Both the position numbers and the translations under genes were made by a program. A stretch of 64,000 bases of DNA from contig NZ_CP061497.1 in the NCBI RefSeq assembly GCF_014678725.1, forward strand, positions 124,001 to 188,000. Direction: 5' to 3'. Position 1 is the stretch's first letter; every line of letters begins with the position of its first letter. Of the stretch, positions 56,954 to 64,000 are shown in pieces. The stretch is from Thermomonas sp. XSG (lineage in GTDB: Bacteria; Pseudomonadota; Gammaproteobacteria; Xanthomonadales; Xanthomonadaceae). Under the pieces are notes generated by a model, which was given only the letters and a program-made list of their open reading frames with translations, did not search any database and was not told where the DNA came from.

Positions 56954-57112
56954 TCAGATGAAGGGCACCAGCGGCAGCCCCAGATAGGGATGTACCAGCC
57001 ACCACAGGCCCACTACCGCGGCCAACCACAGCAGCAGTTTGACCAGCGCGCTGGCGACCTTCAACGCCAGCCACACGCCCAGCACCACCAGCACGATCGC
57101 AACCCAGTTCAT
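56954..57112 (-). CDS. 52-residue membrane protein coupled to trhO
   Basis: N-terminus MNWVAIVLVVLGVWLALKV, C-terminus HPYLGLPLVPFI. Nearly all residues from 3 to 40 are hydrophobic, forming one long or two short membrane helices with a single Lys after each half. The ATG overlaps the trhO stop (ATGA), the same coupling used by real gene pairs throughout this window, and the frame is open to a natural TGA. No family was recognised. A membrane role is inferred from composition only. Confidence 0.7.
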   Translation of the reverse strand: MNWVAIVLVVLGVWLALKVASALVKLLLWLAAVVGLWWLVHPYLGLPLVPFI

Positions 57113-57861
57113 GCGGCCTCTCCTGCCGACATCGGCCGCAGCTGCGGGTCTAGCGCCACCCGCTCGTCGAACACGAAACAGCCGCCCGCATAGCCCACGC
57201 CGCCCACCTGCTCGAAATACCCAAGGATGCCGTCATCCAACTGCAGCACGCTGTCCATGCCGTCGGCGCGCAGCCACAGCGCGGCCTTCTCGCAGCGGAT
57301 CCCGCCGGTGCAGAAGCTGACCACCGCCGCATCGCGCAACGCCTCGCGGTGCGGAGCCAGCGCCGCCGGCAGGTCGGTGAAGCGGTCGATGGGCAGGGTC
57401 AACGCGCCGTCGAAGGTGCCGTATGCGACCTCCTGCTGGTTGCGCGTGTCCAGCAGGACAAGCCGGCGCCCGGCATCATCGCGGCCGCCCTGCGCGATCC
57501 AGCGCGCCAGCGTGGCCGGGGCCACCGTCGGCGCGCGCTCGCCAACTTGCAGCGGCGAGGCCGCCTCGCGCCGGAACGTGATGATTTCTGCCTTGCGCTT
57601 CACCTTCAATCGCGCAAACGGCACCGTCTCGCTCCAGCTTTCCTTCGCATGCAGCGCGGCGAAGCGCGGGTCCTGGCGCAGCCCCTCCAGGAAACCGCGC
57701 AACGGCGCTTCGGCGCCGGCCAGGAACAGGTTCAGGCCTTCCGGCGTCACCAGCATGGTGCCCCGCAGCCCTGCTGCCTCGGCCTGCGTGCGCAGGCGCG
57801 CGGCGAGCGCATCGGCATCGTCGATGACCACGAACAGATAGGCGGCGATGTTGAGGATCAT
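57109..57861 (-). CDS. trhO: TrhO (YceA/UPF0176), tRNA uridine-34 hydroxylase
   Basis: 250 residues. N-terminal acylphosphatase-like domain (MILNIAAYLFVVID; GTMLVTPEGLNLFLAG) and rhodanese domain with active-site loop CTGGIRC starting at Cys184. TrhO makes 5-hydroxyuridine at U34 of certain tRNAs in an oxygen-dependent reaction. The ATG at 57861 is preferred over an upstream GTG because MILNIAAY is the family start. Coupled to the small membrane protein downstream, divergent from the flavoprotein at 57931. Confidence 0.92.
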   Translation of the reverse strand: MILNIAAYLFVVIDDADALAARLRTQAEAAGLRGTMLVTPEGLNLFLAGAEAPLRGFLEGLRQDPRFAALHAKESWSETVPFARLKVKRKAEIITFRREAASPLQVGERAPTVAPATLARWIAQGGRDDAGRRLVLLDTRNQQEVAYGTFDGALTLPIDRFTDLPAALAPHREALRDAAVVSFCTGGIRCEKAALWLRADGMDSVLQLDDGILGYFEQVGGVGYAGGCFVFDERVALDPQLRPMSAGEAA

Positions 57862-57930
57862 GCTGGGTCCGGCTGGCACAAACCAGCCATTCTAGTCGCC
57901 CTGCGGCGGCGGCCGTGGAATCATGTGCGG

Positions 57931-59178
57931 ATGCCCGAAACCCCACACACCCGCCGCGTTGCCGTGATTGGCGGCGGCCCCGCCGGCCTGATGGCTGCCG
58001 AAGCCGCGCGCGCCGACGGCGCCGAGGTGCATCTGTTCGAGGCCAAGGGCTCGGTGGGGCGCAAGTTCCTGATCGCCGGCAAGGGGGGATTGAACCTGAC
58101 TCACGGCGAAGCCCGCCCCGACTTCGACATGCGTTACCGCGAGCGGGCCGGCGAAATCGGCCGCTGGCTGGACGCCTTCGACGCCGACGCGCTGCGCGCG
58201 TGGGCGCACGGGCTGGGCGTGGATACCTACGTCGGCAGTTCCGGGCGGGTGTTCCCGCTGGACCGCAAGGCCGCGCCATTGCTGCGCACGTGGGTACGGC
58301 GACTGAAGGAGTCCGGGGTACAGATGCACGTCCAGCACCGATGGCAGGGCTGGGACGAGGCCGGCGCGCTGCGCTTCGACACGCCCAACGGCGCCACCAC
58401 GTTCGCCGCGGATGCGCTGGTGCTGGCACTGGGCGGCGGCAGCTGGCCGCAGTTGGGATCGGACGCCGGCTGGGTGGCGTTGCTGACCGCGCGCGGCATC
58501 GACATCTCGCCGCTGGCGCCCGCCAACTGCGGGTTCGACGTCGGCTGGAGCGCGTTGCTGGCCGGGAAATTCGCCGGCGCGCCGTTGAAGCCGGTGGTGG
58601 CGCACTGGCAGGACGCTGTGGGTACCGCGCACGCCCTCCAGGGCGAATGCGTGCTGACCGAAACCGGCATCGAAGGCAGCCTGGTCTATGCCATCGCCGC
58701 AGACCTGCGCACCACCATCGCCCGCGACGGCAGCGCGATGCTGGAACTGGACCTTGCACCCGGCCGCGACCTGGAACGTCTGCAGGCCGATCTGTCGAAG
58801 CCGCGCAAGAGCCGCAGCCTGGGCGAACACCTGCGCCGGCAGGCGGGGCTAGATGCTGCCAAATGCGCGTTGGTGTTCGAGGTGCTGGACAAAGCCGCGC
58901 TGCAGGACATGGCTGCCGTCGCTGCGACCATCAAGAACTTACCGCTACGCCTGCTTCGCCCACGCCCACTGGCGGAAACGATCTCCACGGCCGGCGGCGT
59001 CAGGCTGGAAGCGCTGGACGATTCGCTGATGCTGCGCGAACGGCCCGGGATCTTCTGCGCGGGCGAGATGCTCGACTGGGAGGCCCCCACCGGCGGCTAC
59101 CTGCTGACCGCCTGCTTCGCCAGCGGGCTGGTGGCCGGCCGCGGCGCCGCGGCGTGGCTGGCGCGGACGCCAGCCTGA
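57931..59178 (+). CDS. TIGR03862-type flavoprotein (HI0933 relative)
   Basis: 415 residues. FAD-binding start RVAVIGGGPAGLMAAEAARADG, then GRKFLIAGKGGLNLTH, which parallels the HI0933 signature but lacks the GGGRCN cysteine. C-terminal ISTAGGVRLEALDDSLMLRE and GEMLDWEAPTGGYLLTACFASG match the flavoprotein class. Function unknown. It is a second, divergent member of the same superfamily within 2 kb and reads away from trhO across a 69-base gap. Confidence 0.83.
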   Translation: MPETPHTRRVAVIGGGPAGLMAAEAARADGAEVHLFEAKGSVGRKFLIAGKGGLNLTHGEARPDFDMRYRERAGEIGRWLDAFDADALRAWAHGLGVDTYVGSSGRVFPLDRKAAPLLRTWVRRLKESGVQMHVQHRWQGWDEAGALRFDTPNGATTFAADALVLALGGGSWPQLGSDAGWVALLTARGIDISPLAPANCGFDVGWSALLAGKFAGAPLKPVVAHWQDAVGTAHALQGECVLTETGIEGSLVYAIAADLRTTIARDGSAMLELDLAPGRDLERLQADLSKPRKSRSLGEHLRRQAGLDAAKCALVFEVLDKAALQDMAAVAATIKNLPLRLLRPRPLAETISTAGGVRLEALDDSLMLRERPGIFCAGEMLDWEAPTGGYLLTACFASGLVAGRGAAAWLARTPA

Positions 59179-59196
59179 GCCCGCGGGCGGTGAAGC

Positions 59197-60312
59197 TCAG
59201 TCCAAGTCCCGCACCGCCCCTTTGACCACCACCGGTGCGGCGCTCCCCCGGAACCTGCGGAAAAACGCCACCGCGCGCGCGCGCCTGCGGCTCAGCAGGT
59301 ACCAACCGATGCACAGGCCGACGAAAGCGATGAGCAGCAGCGGGTTGGGCACGTCCAGGCGCATCGCCTGGCCGGCCACCAGCCCGCACAGCAGGCTGAA
59401 CCAGGTAAGGTGCAACGCCGCCCGGGTGGGCCCGAAACCCGCATCCTGCATGATGTGATGGATGTGGTCGCGCCCGGCCGAGAACGGAGACCGCCCTTCC
59501 TGCAGGCGCCGCAGGATCAGCACCAGACAGTCCATGACCGGCACCGGCAGCAACCACAGCGCCAGCACCGGGTTCACCGGATGCCCCGGATTCTGGGTCA
59601 GCCGGAACATGACCCAGGCGATCAGCAAGCCCAGCAGGGCGCTGCCGGCATTGCCCAGGAACACTTTCGCGCGCGGCCGCCACGGCAGGCGCATGTTCCA
59701 GGCCAGGAAGCCCGCGAGCGCACCGCACAGCACCGACAGCCGCCCCGCCAGCACCTCGTTGCCAGCGTACATCGCGGCAAACGCAAGCATCCCCAGCGCC
59801 GCCAGCCCCAGCAGGCCAGCCAGCCCATCGGCACCATCGATCATGTTCATAGCGTTGATGATGCCGATGGTGGCAAACACCGTGAACGGCACCGACAGCC
59901 AGCCGAGCGACATCTCGCCCAGGCCGAATACCGGGCCGATCTGCTCGACACGTACCCCGCCCCAGTAAATGATCATCAGCGCCGCTACGGCCTGTCCGAG
60001 CACCCGCGTGTACCAGCGCATGTCGCGCAAATCGTCGTAAAGGCCCATCGCCACCAGCAGGACCGAGGCGGCCAGCAGCGAATGGACCGCATGGCTGGAG
60101 GACTGGAACCAGAGCAGCACCACCGCGCTGCCGACGAAGATGGCCAGGCCGCCGGTGACTGGCGTGGGGGACTGATGGTCCTTGCGGCCCCCGGGGCAAT
60201 CCAGCAGCCCCAGCCTGCAGGCCGCAGGCTGTATCAACCAAAGCACGCCTGCGGTAACGGCGAACGCCAGCAGCGTGGCCAAGGGGTCGAACCCAAGGAA
60301 CTTGTGCAACAT
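59197..60312 (-). CDS. WecA-type UDP-GlcNAc:undecaprenyl-phosphate GlcNAc-1-phosphate transferase
   Basis: 371 residues, about 11 helices. MraY/WecA motifs: RKDHQSPTPVTGGLAIF, GLYDDLRDM, NAMNMIDGADGLAG, AKVFLGNAGSALLG and a cytoplasmic GRDHIHHIMQDAGF His-rich loop that is typical of WecA. It initiates O-antigen, common-antigen or exopolysaccharide assembly at the inner membrane. It is transcribed after lysS with a 124-base gap. A WbpL-like relative is encoded at 17346-18332. Confidence 0.88.
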   Translation of the reverse strand: MLHKFLGFDPLATLLAFAVTAGVLWLIQPAACRLGLLDCPGGRKDHQSPTPVTGGLAIFVGSAVVLLWFQSSSHAVHSLLAASVLLVAMGLYDDLRDMRWYTRVLGQAVAALMIIYWGGVRVEQIGPVFGLGEMSLGWLSVPFTVFATIGIINAMNMIDGADGLAGLLGLAALGMLAFAAMYAGNEVLAGRLSVLCGALAGFLAWNMRLPWRPRAKVFLGNAGSALLGLLIAWVMFRLTQNPGHPVNPVLALWLLPVPVMDCLVLILRRLQEGRSPFSAGRDHIHHIMQDAGFGPTRAALHLTWFSLLCGLVAGQAMRLDVPNPLLLIAFVGLCIGWYLLSRRRARAVAFFRRFRGSAAPVVVKGAVRDLD

Positions 60313-60436
60313 CCTGTTGCTCCGGCCGGACCAGAACCCCGAGTCTACGGCCTGACGGGTTGTTTTGCCGTTCACGGGACGGGCGACAGTACCCTGGGCC
60401 CGGAATGCCGCCTCGCCCACCCGACCGGGTTGGCGC

Positions 60437-61951
60437 TTACGCGTGCTCGGGTCGCATGTACGGGAACAGCAGCACGTCGCGGATCGAGCTGGAGCCGGTC
60501 AACAACATCACGAAGCGGTCGATGCCCACGCCCAGCCCGCCGGTGGGCGCAAGGCCCACCTCGAGCGCGCGGATGTAATCGGCATCGAAATGCATGGCCT
60601 CGTCGTCGCCTGCGTCCTTCGCCTCGACCTGGGCGCGGAAGCGCGCGGCCTGGTCTTCCGGGTCATTCAGCTCCGAGAACCCGTTCGCCAGCTCCTTCCC
60701 GCCGACGAACAGCTCGAAGCGATCGGTGATGCCGGGCTCGCTGTCGGATTCGCGCGCCAGCGGACTGACTTCTACCGGGTAGTGGGTGATGAAGGTCGGC
60801 TGGATCAGCCCGGTTTCGACGGTCTTCTCGAAGATCTCCAGCAGCAGCTTGCCCCAACCGTAGCCGGGCTTGACCGGAATCTTCAGTCGCGCGCAATGCG
60901 CGGCCAGTGCGGCGCGGTCGCGGCAGTCGGCGGCCGAGATCTCCGGGTTCAGCTCGCGCACCGCCTCCTCCAGCTTCCAGCGGCGGAAGGCCGGGCCGAG
61001 ATCGATGGTGTTGCCGTCCCACTCGAATACGGTCGTGCCCATTGCTTCCCGGGCGACGTCGCGCATCATGCCTTCGGTCAGGTCCATCACTTCGGTGTAC
61101 GTGGCGTAGGCCTCGTACAGCTCCAGCATGGTGAACTCGGGGTTGTGGCGGGTGGACACGCCTTCGTTGCGGAAATTGCGGTTGATCTCGTAGACGCGCT
61201 CCAGCCCGCCGACCACCAGGCGCTTGAGGTAGAGCTCCGGCGCCACCCGCAGGAACAGCTGCAGGTCCAGCGCGTTGTGGTGGGTCACGAACGGGCGCGC
61301 AGTGGCGCCGCCGGCGATGTACTGCATCATCGGCGTTTCCACTTCGAGGAAGCGGCGCGCGTCCAGCCAGTGGCGGATCGCGCGGACGATGCGCGAGCGG
61401 GCGATGAAGACTTCGCGCGCCTCCGGGGTGACGATCAGGTCGACATAGCGCTGGCGGTAGCGCTGCTCGACATCGCTCAGGCCGTGGAACTTGTCCGGCA
61501 GCGGCCGCAGGGACTTCACCAGCAGGCGCAACGAGGCGGCCTTGACCGACAGCTCGCCGGTCTTGGTGCGCATCAGGCCGCCCTCGGCGGCCACGATGTC
61601 GCCGATGTCCCAGCCCTTGAACGCCTCGTACGCCTCACCCAGCACGTTGGCCTGCAGGAACAGCTGGATCCGGCCGCTCATGTCCTGGATGGTGGCGAAC
61701 GCGGCCTTGCCCATGACGCGCTTTGCCAGGATGCGGCCGGCGATTGCGACGGCACGGCCATCGGCTTCCAGCACTTCCCCGGTCCAGCGCTCGGCGTCCG
61801 CATACTCCGACTGCAGGTCGCCGGCAAAGTCCGCGCGACGGAAATCATTCGGGTAGGCGCCTCCCTGCCCACGCAGCGCGGCCAGCTTGGCACGGCGCTC
61901 GGCGATCAGGTGGTTTTCGTCGACAGGCTGGGAGGCGGTGGTTTCGTTCAT
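60437..61951 (-). CDS. lysS: Lysyl-tRNA synthetase (class II)
   Basis: 504 residues. An N-terminal OB-fold anticodon-binding domain (about 60-170) is followed by a class II catalytic core with motif 2 [19 protein letters not shown] and motif 3 [15 protein letters not shown]. It starts at [20 protein letters not shown]. In many gammaproteobacteria it follows prfB directly; here a diphosphoguanylate cyclase gene on the other strand separates the two. Confidence 0.97.
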   Translation of the reverse strand: MNETTASQPVDENHLIAERRAKLAALRGQGGAYPNDFRRADFAGDLQSEYADAERWTGEVLEADGRAVAIAGRILAKRVMGKAAFATIQDMSGRIQLFLQANVLGEAYEAFKGWDIGDIVAAEGGLMRTKTGELSVKAASLRLLVKSLRPLPDKFHGLSDVEQRYRQRYVDLIVTPEAREVFIARSRIVRAIRHWLDARRFLEVETPMMQYIAGGATARPFVTHHNALDLQLFLRVAPELYLKRLVVGGLERVYEINRNFRNEGVSTRHNPEFTMLELYEAYATYTEVMDLTEGMMRDVAREAMGTTVFEWDGNTIDLGPAFRRWKLEEAVRELNPEISAADCRDRAALAAHCARLKIPVKPGYGWGKLLLEIFEKTVETGLIQPTFITHYPVEVSPLARESDSEPGITDRFELFVGGKELANGFSELNDPEDQAARFRAQVEAKDAGDDEAMHFDADYIRALEVGLAPTGGLGVGIDRFVMLLTGSSSIRDVLLFPYMRPEHA

Positions 61952-62106
61952 GGGTAATCCGTCACGCGCGCTGCCGGCAGCGGCGTGCCACAGGGGCAAT
62001 GGGGGTCAACGCAGGCCGTCAAGAATACCAGAGCCCCCGCCACAGCCCGCGCCGCTGCGATGCCTAGCAAGCCACGGCACATTTCCTGCATGGAAGGACA
62101 CAACGC

Positions 62107-62112
62107 CATTAT
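62107..62112 (+). promoter_or_regulatory. -10-like hexamer before the diguanylate cyclase gene
   Basis: CATTAT ends nine bases before the ATG at 62122, with no Shine-Dalgarno between. This would suit a leaderless mRNA. The -35 is weak. Confidence 0.3.
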
Positions 62113-62121
62113 TCCGTCCCC

Positions 62122-63153
62122 ATGCGCATCCTTGCCGCTCTCGTCCTGCTGCTGGCGTCATTGCCGCTGTCCGCGGCCACCGGCACCCCTGCCCCGTCGC
62201 CGCAGGTTGCGGAAAGCGACAGCCAGCCCGCCCAATGCATTCGCCTGCAGGGCAGCCTGTCCCGTCAGACCACCGCGCTGGCGGAACTGCAGGCGCGCAG
62301 CCAGGCACTGTCTTCCCAGCGCGAGCTGGAGCGGATGCGCAACGAAAGCCGTATCCAGGCGCTGGAGAACGAAAAGGCAAGGCTGCTGTCGGCCGCGGTG
62401 ATCGCGGTGCTGATCCTGCTGTTGGCGGCGGCGACCGCATTCGGACTGCTGCTGCGCAAGCGCCATCGGCAGCTGCGGCGGCTCAGTGAAATCGACGTGC
62501 TGACCGGCCTGGGCAACCGCCGCGCAGCCGCACGCAAACTCGACGCGATGGCGATCCAGCGCGGCCCGGAGGGCACCCGCCACGTGCTGTTCCTGATCGA
62601 TGTCGATCATTTCAAGCAGATCAACGACAGCCATGGCCACCACGTCGGCGACGAGGTACTGGTCGCCCTGGCGGCGAGGCTGAAGACGGCCTGCCGTCCC
62701 ACCGACCTGGTGGCGCGCTGGGGCGGCGAGGAATTTCTGGTCGCCTGCACCAACCTGACCCGCGAACAGGCCGAACAGGTCGCCGCACGCCTGCGCCGGG
62801 CAATGGCCTACACGCTGGAAACCCCATATGCCAACCGCCCGGTCACGGTGTCGCTGGGATTGGCGCCGATCCCGTTCTTCGACGGCGGCAACGACCCCGC
62901 GGCCGCCAGCTGTTGGGACTACGCGCTGCGCATGGCCGACCGCGCCCTCTACGCCGCCAAGCGCCATCGCGACGCCTGGGTGGGCTACTGGGGGGCGCAG
63001 CTGCCCGACAACGCCACCGCCGAGGCGGTGCTGGAGCAGCCGGAGGCGGCCGATGGCATCGTCACCGTGATGTCCAGCGTGCCGCGGATCGTCGCAACCT
63101 CACTGACGGCCGCCCGCGCGCGCAGCCTCAGGGCACTGCGCGCGCAGGGGTGA
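62122..63153 (+). CDS. Membrane diguanylate cyclase (GGDEF domain)
   Basis: 343 residues. A signal-type N-terminus, a short periplasmic region with a coiled coil (about 45-88), one transmembrane helix (about 90-111) and a cytoplasmic GGDEF domain (120-290). The active site reads GGEEF (201-205), and an RxxD product-inhibition site RPTD (192-195) stands exactly five residues before it. It should make c-di-GMP, under feedback control. The periplasmic part looks like the last coiled coil of longer TPR-type sensor cyclases, so this is a compact form. Located between prfB and lysS, opposite strand. Confidence 0.9.
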   Translation: MRILAALVLLLASLPLSAATGTPAPSPQVAESDSQPAQCIRLQGSLSRQTTALAELQARSQALSSQRELERMRNESRIQALENEKARLLSAAVIAVLILLLAAATAFGLLLRKRHRQLRRLSEIDVLTGLGNRRAAARKLDAMAIQRGPEGTRHVLFLIDVDHFKQINDSHGHHVGDEVLVALAARLKTACRPTDLVARWGGEEFLVACTNLTREQAEQVAARLRRAMAYTLETPYANRPVTVSLGLAPIPFFDGGNDPAAASCWDYALRMADRALYAAKRHRDAWVGYWGAQLPDNATAEAVLEQPEAADGIVTVMSSVPRIVATSLTAARARSLRALRAQG

Positions 63154-63159
63154 TCGCGC

Positions 63160-64000
63160 TCAGACCGCGTCGTTACGCTTGGCGCCGGCCTCCAGGCCCG
63201 ATTTGAGGCTGGCTTCGACGAATTCGTCGAGGTCTCCGTCCAACACCTTCTGGGTATCGCTGCGCTCGATGCCGGTGCGCAGGTCCTTGATCCGGCTCTG
63301 GTCCAGCACATAGTTCCGGATCTGGCTGCCCCAGCCCACGTCGGACTTGGTCGCTTCCAGCGCGTCCCTCTCGGCATTGCGCTTCTGCACTTCCAGCTCG
63401 TAGAGCTTGGCCGCCAGCATCTTCATCGCGCGGTCGCGGTTCGCGTGCTGACTGCGCTCGGTCTGGCAGGCCACCACCACGCCGGATGGCACGTGGGTAA
63501 TACGCACCGCCGACTCGGTCTTGTTGACGTGCTGGCCGCCCGCACCGGATGAGCGGTACACGTCGGTCTTGAGGTCGGCCGGATTGATCTCGATGTCGAT
63601 GTCATCGTCCACTTCCGGCGACACGAACACACTGGTGAAGCTCGTGTGGCGGCGATTGTCGGAGTCGAACGGCGACTTGCGCACCAGCCGGTGCACGCCG
63701 ATCTCGGTCTTCAGCCAGCCATAGGCGTATTCGCCCTCCACCCGGAAGGTAGCGGACTTGATGCCGGCCACGTCGCCGCCGGAGGCTTCCAGCAGCTCGG
63801 TTTTCCAGCCGCGCGACTCGCACCAGCGCAGGTACATGCGCAGCAGCATTTCCGCCCAGTCCTGCGCTTCGGTGCCACCGGCGCCGGCCTGGATGTCGAC
63901 AAACGCGTTGCAGCTGTCCATCTGCCCAGAGAACATGCGCTGGAACTCGATCGCCTCCACGCCCTTTTCGTACTGGTCGACGTCGGCTACCACGGCCTGC
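63160..64000 (-). CDS. prfB: Peptide chain release factor 2 (3' part)
   Basis: About 280 C-terminal residues of RF2; the start and the expected in-frame UGA frameshift site lie beyond the window. The stop-codon-recognition SPF motif (KSPFDS) and the catalytic GGQ loop ([18 protein letters not shown]) are present. RF2 ends translation at UAA/UGA. It converges on the diguanylate cyclase gene with six bases between stops. Confidence 0.97.
   Translation of the reverse strand, partial: QAVVADVDQYEKGVEAIEFQRMFSGQMDSCNAFVDIQAGAGGTEAQDWAEMLLRMYLRWCESRGWKTELLEASGGDVAGIKSATFRVEGEYAYGWLKTEIGVHRLVRKSPFDSDNRRHTSFTSVFVSPEVDDDIDIEINPADLKTDVYRSSGAGGQHVNKTESAVRITHVPSGVVVACQTERSQHANRDRAMKMLAAKLYELEVQKRNAERDALEATKSDVGWGSQIRNYVLDQSRIKDLRTGIERSDTQKVLDGDLDEFVEASLKSGLEAGAKRNDAV

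Noticed and set aside
1-64000. Hidden mobile, phage or defence system
   Set aside because: All regions are explained by core genes in expected order; no transposase, integrase, attachment site, restriction, toxin-antitoxin or CRISPR features were found.

Overview
This window is chromosomal DNA from a high-GC gammaproteobacterium, most likely a member of the Lysobacteraceae (Xanthomonadaceae; Lysobacter, Luteimonas, Pseudoxanthomonas or a relative). The family call rests on gene content and order: a pilW-rodZ-yfgM-bamB-der block, rpsA-ihfB-lapAB running into polysaccharide genes, a zinc-free L36 protein, rhodanese-MoeB next to mobA, and a NuoC with the insertion I associate with xanthomonads. 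The genus cannot be fixed from this sequence alone. No tRNA, rRNA, insertion sequence, phage gene or CRISPR array was found. The DNA is densely coding, and many junctions are ATGA or TGATG overlaps.

Layout. 1-9901 (minus strand): the 5' part of folD, then a run transcribed ndk > rlmN > pilW > rodZ-like > yfgM > bamB > der > mobA > moeB > DUF2272 protein. It covers nucleotides, rRNA/tRNA methylation, type IV pilus assembly, cell shape, outer-membrane assembly, ribosome assembly and molybdenum cofactor. 10068-14474 (plus): a PsrA-like TetR regulator with a predicted operator, followed by a FadN-type beta-oxidation enzyme and thiolase FadA. 14504-22761 (minus): cmk, rpsA, ihfB, lapA, lapB, a WecA/WbpL-type glycosyl-phosphate transferase, a WbpM/FlaA1-type dehydratase and galU. 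This joins translation and LPS-assembly genes to surface-polysaccharide genes.

22825-26644 (plus): rpmJ, a small secreted protein, agmatine deiminase and N-carbamoylputrescine amidase (agmatine to putrescine), and a TraB-family membrane protein. 26651-37186 (minus): a Pat-like acyl-CoA synthetase/GNAT protein, then an RND efflux system with one adaptor and two permeases. 37411-38663 (plus): two small c-type cytochromes and a DUF6522 protein with an FNR-like box. 38783-53555 (minus): the complete 14-gene nuoA-N operon for respiratory complex I.

53890-59178: a DEAD-box RNA helicase, two HI0933-type flavoproteins and, between them on the minus strand, the tRNA hydroxylase trhO translationally coupled to an unannotated 52-residue membrane protein. 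59197-64000: a WecA-type transferase, lysS, a membrane diguanylate cyclase and the 3' part of prfB.

Most of the window is core metabolism and cell-envelope biology. I found no clear novel defence or mobile system. The least ordinary points are the PsrA-like operator architecture, the trhO/small-membrane-protein/flavoprotein island, the DUF2272 protein with Ser where related amidases have Cys, the diguanylate cyclase lying between prfB and lysS, and a terminator-like hairpin upstream of ndk that no visible gene explains.
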